Below are positions 25,402 through 37,988 of a DNA stretch of 64,000 bases, one piece after another (position 1 is the stretch's first letter; each line of letters begins with the position of its first letter). The translations under genes and the position numbers were made by a program. Source of the stretch: CAWCDJ01 sp963778675. Its GTDB lineage: Bacteria > Acidobacteriota > Terriglobia > Bryobacterales > Bryobacteraceae. The DNA is taken from positions 186,001 to 250,000 of the forward strand of contig CAVZVI010000011.1 of assembly GCA_963778675.1 (NCBI GenBank). The letters are read 5' to 3'. The notes beneath the pieces are model-generated. The model did no database searches. It was not told the origin of the DNA and saw only the letters and a program-made list of their open reading frames with translations.

Positions 25402-27258
25402 CTACTTGATCGGGATGGTGGCCTGGTAGTTGTCCGAATAGTTGGTGGCGATCTCCAGGGTATGGTCTCCGCTTGTCAGGCCGGAGGGGATCGTCACGTT
25501 GACCTGATACAAGCCGCCGAAGCCGGGAGCAAGCCCGGAGAACAGGACATTGGCGCTCACTCCGTCGATGTAAACGCCGACGGCATTGTTGGTATTGCTC
25601 AAGGTAGTGGTGGACGCCGCGGCCCCGGTGGTCACAGCAGGGGTCACCGGGCCCAGACCCGAGCAGTAGATCTGAATCGCTTCCCCTGCCTTTGCGGGAT
25701 TCGCCTCGGTCACAATGCTGCCGTCGGAATTGTGGATCATCGCGCCGATGCCGATGCCTCCCGGGGTCGGATAGGTGTAGACGCCCGGGTCCGTGGGGCC
25801 GCTATAGACAGATGTGCTGTTGTTGATGTTGGTGACTTGAATCGTGAGCAGCGAGCCATCTGAAGGCGCCGAGTACGGAATGATGGCGTTGATCTGGGTC
25901 GGGCTGACGCTATAGATCGGCGCGGGCGTGCCGTTGACCGTGACCTGGACGCCGCCGAGCGAATTGGGGAAGGGCAGCCCCGCGGTCAGTGAGCTGTTGG
26001 TGAAGCCGTTGCCATAAAGAGTGATGAACTCGCCGGGCGCAAAGGACGTGGTGAACGGGATGCTGCTGGCGGCGTTTACGATCCCTTGCGGGTTCAGATA
26101 GTTGCCGCTGAGGTTCATGGGGATCGACTTCACGTATACGACCAACTGATAGTTGGTCCCGCGGCCGGCGCCGACCACGAAACTCCCATCCGCGCCGTTC
26201 GCCCAGTAGGAGTCCGAGAGGGTGAGGATGCCGTTGGCGTCGAAGTTGAACTGGTCATAGAAGGTGGAGTCGTAGGAGTCGAATCCGTCTTCATTGATCC
26301 GCTGATGGGCCAACTCATCTTTGGCGTTCACCATATTCGACGCGCCTTCCTCGCTATAGATGCCATTGAGGTTGCCGCTGGAGTCGCCCTGGTAGTTTTC
26401 CAGGTAGGACGTGAAGTAGAAGCCGCCCAGGCTGGCTCCGGGCGCCGCCTTGACGCCGACCACCATGTCGTAGGCGGTGGTGCCGCCGGCCACGAAGAAA
26501 TTGCCGTCGGAGGAGACATACAGGGTCTTGGCCCCACTCAGCAGGGTGTTTGCAGCGGCGACACCGCTCGGCGCAGGGAAGGTCATCGTGCCGGTGCCGT
26601 TGGCGGTCGCGGTGTAGGTGGCTCCGCTGCTGGTCTGGGTGGTATCCGCGTTGTTCAGGTTCTGCGCGGTACCGGTGATCGTGACATTGCCCAAGCCTCC
26701 CTTCCCGTCTGCCGTGAGGTTGAAAAACGTGTCGCGGGTCTGGGAGAAATCACCGCCCAGGAATTCCAGGCTGGCCACGCGGTAATCGCCGCTCAACGTC
26801 GCGTTCGACGCGCCCGAACCGGCCTTGATACCGACGAAGATATCGGAGTAAAGCGTGTCGGTGCTACTGGCGGTGATATAGCCGCTGCCGAGCCCGCCGT
26901 AGAGGACTGTAGACGTAGTGCTGAGCTGGGTGGTGCCGCTAGGGTCGAACGGGTTGGTCATCTGGATCATCCCGTTCGAGAGCACCTGGTATTGTCCGGA
27001 GGTGAGGAACTTGAGGGTGTGATCGCTGGTGGAGGCGGAGGCGCCGGTACCGCTGACCGTGAACCCGCCATTTCCGTCGAAGGTCATCGTACCGGAAAAG
27101 CTGACCGCGCTGTCGGCAGGATCGGTATTGACTCCGAGATAGCGCACGTTATAAGCGCCGGAGAGCGACGACTGCGTAGGCGGCTGAGCAAGTGAAATCC
27201 CGGCGGCCGCAAACATCCCAGCGCCGATGACGAATGGAGAAAGCCAATGGCGTACCAT
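25402..27258 (-). CDS. Secreted repeat protein with C-terminal TIGR03437 domain
   Basis: A 618-residue exported protein with a signal peptide (MVRHWLSPFVIGAGMFAAAG to SLAQ). Up to about residue 385 it consists of repeated beta-rich units of the form LSGxYxVxxLxF...G, for example LSGAYNVRYLG, LSGDYRVASLEFLGG and SGNYLNPQG. The final 230 residues are the TIGR03437 domain: GIVNAASSIPFTTSFAPGEF, GVQVTVNGTPAPIYSVSPTQ, and YCSGLGPVTPAV. That domain is known chiefly from Solibacter-type acidobacteria and its function is unknown. It is probably a surface or secreted adhesive protein. No catalytic motif is visible. Confidence 0.82.
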   Translation of the reverse strand: MVRHWLSPFVIGAGMFAAAGISLAQPPTQSSLSGAYNVRYLGVNTDPADSAVSFSGTMTFDGNGGFTVSGTGASASTSDHTLKFLTSGQYQVLSNGMIQMTNPFDPSGTTQLSTTSTVLYGGLGSGYITASSTDTLYSDIFVGIKAGSGASNATLSGDYRVASLEFLGGDFSQTRDTFFNLTADGKGGLGNVTITGTAQNLNNADTTQTSSGATYTATANGTGTMTFPAPSGVAAANTLLSGAKTLYVSSDGNFFVAGGTTAYDMVVGVKAAPGASLGGFYFTSYLENYQGDSSGNLNGIYSEEGASNMVNAKDELAHQRINEDGFDSYDSTFYDQFNFDANGILTLSDSYWANGADGSFVVGAGRGTNYQLVVYVKSIPMNLSGNYLNPQGIVNAASSIPFTTSFAPGEFITLYGNGFTNSSLTAGLPFPNSLGGVQVTVNGTPAPIYSVSPTQINAIIPYSAPSDGSLLTIQVTNINNSTSVYSGPTDPGVYTYPTPGGIGIGAMIHNSDGSIVTEANPAKAGEAIQIYCSGLGPVTPAVTTGAAASTTTLSNTNNAVGVYIDGVSANVLFSGLAPGFGGLYQVNVTIPSGLTSGDHTLEIATNYSDNYQATIPIK

Positions 27259-27446
27259 GAAGGCATCATATCAGCACCGGACACTCCGGGCGCCGGATCC
27301 TTTCTGTGACACGCTTCACAACCCCTGTTCCTTCTACTTGGTTTTTTGCGCCCGAAATACCCTGCCCGAGTGGCAGCGAGAGGCAAGCCGCATACATCCA
27401 ACGAATTAGAGGATGAGGGATCAAACAGAAAGGAGTAAGTCAAAAC

Positions 27447-28034
27447 ATGAGATTGAATCGATTCTTGTTGAGTTGTGCTTGCGCGTTCGCGATGAGTGTG
27501 CCCGCCGCCTTCGCGGCGGCGCCCTGCGAGTGTGTCGCCGGGACGCCCACTGCCGCGTCATACACCTGGAATTTCCACCAGGAGGCCAACCAGCTCATTC
27601 AGGGAATTCAGGACGATTCGACCGCGGCGTCGATGCATGCCGCAAAGCTTGACAGCTTCGCGGACAGCCCCGGCTTGACCTGGCAGGCGCACGCCTCGCA
27701 GTTGTCGTACCTGAAGTCCGAAATCAACGATATGGGCAAGAAGCTGTGCCGCCTCGAGACGATCCGCACCGCGGTTGCGCCGTGGCAGCGCACGACAATC
27801 AAACGCATCGCGAAAGACGTGGTGTTGATGGCCAATAATGCCGACGACGCCATTCACTACGTGACGAGCCACCAAAGGTATCTGTGGAACCCGACGTACG
27901 AGAACTACACGGAGAACCTCTATAACCTCTCCGCCAATCTGCAGAAGACGGCCGACCACGCGGTGGAGTACGCCCGCGTCCGGTCGCGGGACCGCGAGTT
28001 GAATCGAGAGATGGAGATGAATTCTTCGTCGTAG
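27447..28034 (+). CDS. Small secreted helical protein, unknown function
   Basis: A 195-residue protein with a signal peptide (MRLNRFLLSCACAFAMSVPA, cleavage probably after AFA). The mature part begins AAPCECVAGTPTAAS, with two close cysteines, and a further cysteine lies in KKLCRLETIR. The rest is predicted to be helical, with long amphipathic stretches such as NLSANLQKTADHAVEYARVR. No family is recognised. GGAG lies 12 bases before the ATG, a long but usable spacing. It stands alone: the upstream gene is divergent and gltD is convergent. The 188 bases upstream hold no other feature I can support. Confidence 0.7.
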   Translation: MRLNRFLLSCACAFAMSVPAAFAAAPCECVAGTPTAASYTWNFHQEANQLIQGIQDDSTAASMHAAKLDSFADSPGLTWQAHASQLSYLKSEINDMGKKLCRLETIRTAVAPWQRTTIKRIAKDVVLMANNADDAIHYVTSHQRYLWNPTYENYTENLYNLSANLQKTADHAVEYARVRSRDRELNREMEMNSSS

Positions 28035-28085
28035 GGGAATAAGGCGGCCCGCTCCCTTGACGGCCGCGCGAGTGTGCGCGACCGG

Positions 28086-29481
28086 TCAGGGGAGGCGGGT
28101 TTCGCCCATCAGGTGCTGGTCGATGCCTCGCGCGGCTTTGCGGCCTTCGGCGATGGCCCAGACCACCAGGGACTGGCCGCGGCGCATATCGCCCGCGGCG
28201 AAGACGCCTGGAACCGAGGTCATGTGGCGGTCGTCGGTGGCGACATTGCCGCGCGAGTCCAGTTTTACGCCGAGCTGATCGATCATCCCGTTCCTCACCG
28301 GGCCGGTGAAGCCCATGGCCAGCAGGACCAGGTCGGCATCGATGGTGAATTCGGTTCCGGGCACGGGGTTGAGCTTGCCATCGACGCGCACGGCGTGCAG
28401 CTTCTGCACCCGGCCCTCCCCCGAGAACCGGACTGTGGAGACGCTCCAGTCGCGCGTGCCGCCCTCTTCGTGCGAGCTCTCGATGCGCAACTGCATGGGC
28501 CAGAGAGGCCACGGCGTGGAGGGGGAGCGTGAATCCGGGGGCTTCGGCAGCAGCTCGAACTGGGTGACCGAAAGGGCCTTCTGGCGGTGGCTGGTGCCCA
28601 GGCAATCGGCCCCGGTGTCGCCGCCTCCGATAATCACGACTCGCTTCCCGGTGGCGAGAATCTGATCCGCCACCTGGTCGCCTTCGCAGCGGCGGTTCTG
28701 CTGCGGCAGGAACTCCATGGCGAAGTGGATGCCGTTCAGCTCGCGGCCGGGCACGTTGAGGTTGCGCGGCTGTTCGGCCCCACCGGAGAGCAGGATGGCG
28801 TCGAACTCCTTGCGCAGGTCCTCCACCGGGACATTGGCGCCCACGTGGGCGTTGATCTCAAAGCGCACCCCCTCACCGCGCATCTGCTCGATGCGGCGAT
28901 CGATGAGGTGCTTCTCCATTTTGAAGTTCGGAATGCCGTAGCGCAGCAGGCCGCCGATGCGGTCGTTCTTCTCGAAGACCGTCACATCGTGGCCGGCGCG
29001 CGCCAGTTGCTGGGCGGCGGCCAGGCCCGAGGGACCCGAACCGATCACGGCAACCCGCTTGCCGGTGCGAACCTCGGGCGGCTCGGGCCGGATGTAGCCT
29101 TCGTCGAACGCGCGGTCGATGATGGTCTTCTCGATCTGCTTGATGGTGACCGGCGGCTCGTTGATGCCGAGCACACAGGAGGCCTCGCACGGCGCGGGGC
29201 AAATGCGGCCGGTGAACTCGGGGAAGTTGTTGGTGGCGTGCAACTGGCGGACCGCTTCGCGCCAGCGCCCGCGATATACCAGGTCGTTCCAGTCGGGGAT
29301 GAGATTGGTGAGCGGGCAGCCGGTGTGGCAGAACGGAACGCCGCAATCCATGCAGCGCGCGCCTTGCGTCTGCACGGACTCGAGCGGGAACGGCTGGTAG
29401 ATCTCGAACCAGTCGTTGATGCGCTGGGCGGGCGGCCGGCGCTTGGGCAGCTCGCGCGTGTATTCGAGAAAGCCGGTGACC

Positions 29482-29489
<8 letters not shown>
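28086..29489 (-). CDS. gltD: Glutamate synthase (NADPH) small subunit
   Basis: A 467-residue FAD/NADPH oxidoreductase. The N-terminal domain has the cysteines for two 4Fe-4S clusters: CMDCGVPFCHTGCPL and CPAPCEASCV. The FAD site is VAVIGSGPSGLAAAQQLARA and the NADPH site is VVIIGGGDTGADCLG. A conserved GDMRRGQSLVVWAIAEGR closes the flavin domain. It passes electrons from NADPH to the large subunit. It starts at a GTG that overlaps gltB by 8 bases, with a perfect GGAGGT site inside gltB. Confidence 0.96.
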
Positions 29490-34008
<4,519 letters not shown>

Positions 34009-34105
34009 AATCTTTTGCCAGGGAACCCGCTTCGTGGAGGGTGATCCATCGGCGGCTTCGTGCTAGAACGGCGGTCGCCTTGGATTTCAGTGTATCAGCG
34101 GCTCT

Positions 34106-34158
34106 ATTATAAGGCAACAAAAATCTCTTTGCTATGGATTATCAGTATTTCTTATGAT
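34106..34158. promoter_or_regulatory. Divergent gltB / LysR promoter region with a candidate LysR site
   Basis: The 162 bases between gltB and the LysR gene are clearly AT-rich for this genome. Toward gltB there is a perfect -10 TATAAT (34111-34106 on minus) with no recognisable -35, as at activator-dependent promoters. Toward lysR, TTGCTA (34129-34134) and TATGAT (34153-34158) are spaced 18 bases apart. A LysR-type site, ATCA-N10-TGAT (34141-34158), contains a T-N11-A pattern and overlaps the lysR -10. This fits autorepression with gltB activation. It is inference from pattern only. Confidence 0.5.
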
Positions 34159-34170
34159 AGGCTAAAGGCG

Positions 34171-35103
34171 ATGGCATCGTGGGAGCTTAGGCTTTTCAAA
34201 GAGATAGCAGCCTCCAGGAGTATGAGCAAAGGCGCCGCACACTGCGGTATTAGCCAATCGGCAGCAAGCCAGCACGTGCAGGAGGTGGAACGCCGTCTGG
34301 GTCTGACCCTGTTCGACCGCAGCAAACGTCCCCTGGAACTGACCGCCGCCGGGAGGCTGTATGCGGAGTACTGCCGCGACGTCATGCGGCGGGAGGAAGA
34401 GCTGACGCTGGCGCTCGAGGCGCTGAAAGAGGGCGCCGACGGAGTGGTGCGGGTGGCCTCCATCTATTCCATCGGTCTTTCCGAGATGAGCCGCCTGCGG
34501 GAGGAGTTCGCCGCGCGGTTCCCGGAGGCGCGCCTCGAGGTGGACTACATGCGGCCGGAGAAAGTCTACGAAGCGGTACGCAACGAATCCGCGGACCTCG
34601 GCATGGTGAGCTATCCGGAGCCGAGCCGCGAAATTGCGGCGATTCCGTGGCGCCACGAGGCGATGCAGGTGGCGCTCTATCCCGGGCATCCGCTGGCGAG
34701 CCTGGCGGAACTGGTTCCGACGGACCTGGCTGGGCAGAACTTCATCGGCTTCGATGAGGACCTCTCGATCCGCCGCGAGCTCGACCGCTTTCTGCGCGCC
34801 CTGGGGGTGGACGTGAAGCTGGTGATGCACTTCGACAATATCCAGATGATCAAGGAGGCGGTGGCGTTGGGCACCGGGATCAGCATTCTGCCGGCGCGCA
34901 CGATGCAGACCGAGATCGAGCAGGGCCGGCTGGTGGCGGTGCGGCTGAACGCGCCGGGCCTCTCACGGCCGGTCGGGATCGTGCACCGGCGGAGGAAGAA
35001 GCTGAACCGCGCGGCGCAGGCGCTGCTGGAACTGCTCGGCGAGCGCGCGAGGACGGTGGAGCCCGCCGAAGCCGATGCGGTTCCCGAGCCCACCGGCGTT
35101 TGA
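34171..35103 (+). CDS. LysR-family transcriptional regulator, divergent from gltBD
   Basis: A 310-residue regulator. The N-terminal winged helix-turn-helix is MASWELRLFKEIAASRSMSK and CGISQSAASQHVQEVERRLG, followed by LTLFDRSKRPLELTAAGRLY. A linker helix and a two-lobed ligand-binding domain follow, with DLGMVSYPEP and ALGTGISILPARTMQ. A poorly conserved tail extends after about residue 295. The start at 34171 fits the family alignment, and the in-frame upstream extension does not. Divergence from gltB suggests it is a GltC-like regulator of glutamate synthase responding to nitrogen or carbon metabolites. The ligand is unknown. Confidence 0.9.
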   Translation: MASWELRLFKEIAASRSMSKGAAHCGISQSAASQHVQEVERRLGLTLFDRSKRPLELTAAGRLYAEYCRDVMRREEELTLALEALKEGADGVVRVASIYSIGLSEMSRLREEFAARFPEARLEVDYMRPEKVYEAVRNESADLGMVSYPEPSREIAAIPWRHEAMQVALYPGHPLASLAELVPTDLAGQNFIGFDEDLSIRRELDRFLRALGVDVKLVMHFDNIQMIKEAVALGTGISILPARTMQTEIEQGRLVAVRLNAPGLSRPVGIVHRRRKKLNRAAQALLELLGERARTVEPAEADAVPEPTGV

Positions 35104-35140
35104 GAACGTGAAGCCGCGTACATTTCGGGCAGTGTCACCT

Positions 35141-35170
35141 TTGTAACGGTTCGTGAACAGGCGCTAACAT
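35141..35170 (+). promoter_or_regulatory. Candidate promoter for the Rieske/cytochrome b operon
   Basis: TTGTAA (35141-35146) and TAACAT (35165-35170) are separated by 18 bases and lie about 20 bases upstream of the Rieske ATG. They resemble a weak housekeeping -35/-10 pair. No strong ribosome site follows. Support is by pattern only. Confidence 0.4.
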
Positions 35171-35189
35171 CTGGCTGGGCCCGACAAGA

Positions 35190-35618
35190 ATGGCGCTACA
35201 GCGTCGCGATATCTCATTCTGGATCTTCGGCGGGGGTCTAATCAGCTCCCTTGCCTCCTTCCTTTATCCGGTCATCCGGTTCTTAAATCCACCGGCGGTT
35301 GCCGAGGCTTCGGTAGACCAGGTAACCGACGGCAAGGTGCAGGATCTCGCCCCGAACACCGGCAAGATCGTGAAGTTCGGCACGCAGCCGGTGCTGCTCA
35401 TCCGGCTTTCGCAAACGGACTGGAAGGCATTCTCGGCGGTCTGCACCCATCTGGGCTGCATTGTGCAGTACGAGGGATCCCAGCGGCTGATCTGGTGCGC
35501 CTGCCACAACGGGAAGTACGATCTGAACGGCAATGTCATTTCGGGGCCGCCGCCGGCTCCGCTAAAGGAGTACACCGTCCATTTGAGCGGGGAGGATATC
35601 GTAATTTCCCGAACCTGA
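35190..35618 (+). CDS. Rieske iron-sulfur protein of a cytochrome bc/b6f-type complex
   Basis: A 142-residue protein with a single N-terminal membrane anchor (ISFWIFGGGLISSLASFLYP). The Rieske motifs are C85-T-H87-L-G-C90 and C103-A-C105-H106. C85, H87, C103 and H106 hold the 2Fe-2S cluster, and C90 and C105 form the stabilising disulfide. It takes electrons from quinol at the outer face of the membrane. It is short for the family and has no long linker. Its stop is 7 bases before the cytochrome b gene, so the two are one operon. Confidence 0.95.
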   Translation: MALQRRDISFWIFGGGLISSLASFLYPVIRFLNPPAVAEASVDQVTDGKVQDLAPNTGKIVKFGTQPVLLIRLSQTDWKAFSAVCTHLGCIVQYEGSQRLIWCACHNGKYDLNGNVISGPPPAPLKEYTVHLSGEDIVISRT

Positions 35619-35625
35619 GACGGCC

Positions 35626-36732
35626 ATGATGCCCACCGAGCCAGGCGATCGCAAAAAGACGGCAATCACCGCATGGTTTCAGGAACGCCTGGCACTGGAT
35701 TCGATCCGCGAGTTCATCGCGCACAAAACGGTGCCGGTCCACTCGGGCACCATCTGGTATGCCTTCGGCGGCGTGACGCTGTTCCTTTTCGTGATCCAGG
35801 TCATCACCGGCATTCTGCTGCTCGTCTACTACAGGCCCACGCCGGCGGACGCCTACGAGAGCGTGCAGTTCATCATGTCGCGCGTGGCGTTCGGATGGCT
35901 GATCCGGTCGATTCACAGCTGGTCGGCGAACCTGATGATCCTTTCGGCGTTCGTCCACATGTTCAGCGTGGCCTTCCTGCACGCCTACCGGAGACCACGG
36001 GAAATGGTTTGGCTCAGCGGCGTGGTGCTGCTCGCGCTGGTGCTGGCATTCGGATTCAGCGGATACCTTCTCCCGTGGAACACGATCTCGTTTTTCGCTA
36101 CCAAGGTCGGCACGGATATCGCCACGTTCGTCCCGGTGATCGGGCCAACGCTGGGGCGCTACCTGCGGGGCGGGAATACGGTAGGCGGCGCCACGCTGAC
36201 GCGGTTTTTCGGGTTCCACGTCGCGGTGCTGCCGGCGCTGACGTCGCTGTTTCTCCTCTTCCACCTGGGGCTGATCCAGAAGTTCGGGATCAGCACCCCG
36301 CCATGGATCGAGAAGCGATTTCGACATACGGGCGGAAAACCGCCGCAGATGGCGTTCTTCCCCGATTTTTTTCTGCACGAACTCATGGTCTGGTACGGAG
36401 TGCTCGCGCTGCTGGGTGTGCTGGCGGCGTTGTTCCCGTGGGAATTGGGGCAGAAGGCCGATGCTTTTGCCTCGGCTCCGGCGGGCATCCGGCCGGAGTG
36501 GTATTTCCTGGCGCCCTTTTACACGCTCAAATTGATACCGGGCCACGTTTTCGGCGTCGAGGGAGAGGTTGTGGGGGTGATCGGATTCGGGCTGCTGGCG
36601 GTCTGGTGGGCCGCCCTCCCCTTCTGGGGCGCTCGCCCCGATGGAAGCGTGAAGACCCGGCTGGTGACCGGCGCGGCAGTGGCTTTCGTAGCCTACCTTG
36701 CCACGTTTTCCATCCTGGGGTATCTGCGATGA
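35626..36732 (+). CDS. Cytochrome b, fused b6 plus subunit-IV type
   Basis: A 368-residue membrane protein. The four haem-ligating histidines are H97, H111, H198 and H213. The second pair is separated by 14 residues, the spacing of b6-type rather than bc1-type cytochromes. The C-terminal part has the quinol-site motif PEWY in IRPEWYFLAPFY, normally found in subunit IV, so both parts are in one chain. It oxidises quinol and passes electrons to the Rieske protein. Its stop overlaps the start of the cytochrome c gene (ATGA). Confidence 0.95.
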   Translation: MMPTEPGDRKKTAITAWFQERLALDSIREFIAHKTVPVHSGTIWYAFGGVTLFLFVIQVITGILLLVYYRPTPADAYESVQFIMSRVAFGWLIRSIHSWSANLMILSAFVHMFSVAFLHAYRRPREMVWLSGVVLLALVLAFGFSGYLLPWNTISFFATKVGTDIATFVPVIGPTLGRYLRGGNTVGGATLTRFFGFHVAVLPALTSLFLLFHLGLIQKFGISTPPWIEKRFRHTGGKPPQMAFFPDFFLHELMVWYGVLALLGVLAALFPWELGQKADAFASAPAGIRPEWYFLAPFYTLKLIPGHVFGVEGEVVGVIGFGLLAVWWAALPFWGARPDGSVKTRLVTGAAVAFVAYLATFSILGYLR

Positions 36733-37949
36733 AGTACGCGCTCCTGCTGCTGATGGTGGCAGCTTCCCTGCCCGGGAAGGACTCCTGCTACGACTGCCAC
36801 TCGAAACTGGAAGGGAGTTTCCAGACGCCGGCGACCGAATTCAAGAGCAGCGTACACTTCCAGCAAGGGTTCGCCTGCGCGGCCTGCCACGGAGGCGACC
36901 CCAACAGCGACGACCCCGAAGTGGCCATGAGCGCGGCCAAGGGATTCATCGGGGTGCCGGCCCGCACGGCGATTCCGAAGCTCTGCGCCCGCTGCCACAG
37001 CGATCCCAATATCATGCGGAAGTACAACCCGTCGGAGCGGGTGGACCAGTACGCCGAATACCTGACGAGCACCCACGGGCAGCGGCTCGCCAAGGGAGAC
37101 GGCAAGGTGGCCACGTGCATCGATTGCCACGGGGTCCACAACATTCTGGCGGTGCGCGACCCGGTGTCGCCGGTCTATCCGCTGAACCTGCCGAAGACCT
37201 GTGCGCACTGTCATGCGGACGCGGCCTACATGGCGCCGTACGGCATCCCCACCGACCAATACGCCAACTACTTGAAGAGCGAGCATTGGGCCGAGTTGTC
37301 CAAGCGCGGCGATCTTTCGGCGCCGAACTGCGCGACATGCCACGGCAACCACGGCGCCAAACCTCCCGCGGTTTCTTCAGTGGCCGCCGTGTGCGGGACT
37401 TGCCATACGTTTGAAGAACAACTCTTCGAGAAGAGCCCCCACCAGCCCGTGTTTTCCGCCATGCCTAGCGGGGCCTGCGTCGTATGCCACAGCAACCACG
37501 CCATCCTCAAGACGAGCGACCGGATGCTCGAAGGCCCGAACGCGGTCTGCAGCCAGTGCCACGATGCGTCTTCGCCCGGCGGCCAGGCTGCTGCGCAGAT
37601 GGCCCACCTGATCGGTGAACTGCAAGACCGCCTCGCAGCGGCCGACGCGCTTCTCAACCAGGCGCAGGATTCGGGCGTGGAGGTTTCCGAAGCGATTCTG
37701 CGCCAGACGGATGCGCGCCAGAACCTGATTAAGGCCCGCCAGCACGTCCACGCGTTCGCGGTGGCGGCTGTGAACCAGCCGGTTCAGGACGGCTTGACCA
37801 TCGCCAACGCGAATTACCGCGCCGGCCAGGCGGCCCTGAGAGAGAAGAACGTGAGGCGCACCGGCCTGTTGGTTTCTCTGGCGACGATCTCGCTCACGCT
37901 CTTCGGCCTATGGCTGATTATCAAGCGGCGCCGGCACAGCCAGGCCTGA
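36729..37949 (+). CDS. Nine-haem membrane-anchored cytochrome c
   Basis: A 406-residue exported multihaem protein that starts at an ATG overlapping the cytochrome b stop. It has a short signal peptide (MKYALLLLMVAASLPG). Nine CxxCH sites follow: CYDCH, CAACH, CARCH, CIDCH, CAHCH, CATCH, CGTCH, CVVCH and CSQCH. A helical stretch and a C-terminal membrane anchor (LLVSLATISLTLFGLWLIIK) end it. Coupling to Rieske and cytochrome b suggests it replaces the usual monohaem cytochrome as electron exit of the complex. Some haems may have distal histidines in the nearby HGNHG and HSNH segments. The redox partner is unknown. Confidence 0.93.
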   Translation: MKYALLLLMVAASLPGKDSCYDCHSKLEGSFQTPATEFKSSVHFQQGFACAACHGGDPNSDDPEVAMSAAKGFIGVPARTAIPKLCARCHSDPNIMRKYNPSERVDQYAEYLTSTHGQRLAKGDGKVATCIDCHGVHNILAVRDPVSPVYPLNLPKTCAHCHADAAYMAPYGIPTDQYANYLKSEHWAELSKRGDLSAPNCATCHGNHGAKPPAVSSVAAVCGTCHTFEEQLFEKSPHQPVFSAMPSGACVVCHSNHAILKTSDRMLEGPNAVCSQCHDASSPGGQAAAQMAHLIGELQDRLAAADALLNQAQDSGVEVSEAILRQTDARQNLIKARQHVHAFAVAAVNQPVQDGLTIANANYRAGQAALREKNVRRTGLLVSLATISLTLFGLWLIIKRRRHSQA

Positions 37950-37988
37950 GGGTCGCGCGAACCTCCTTCTGATAGGATTTGAGTTGAA

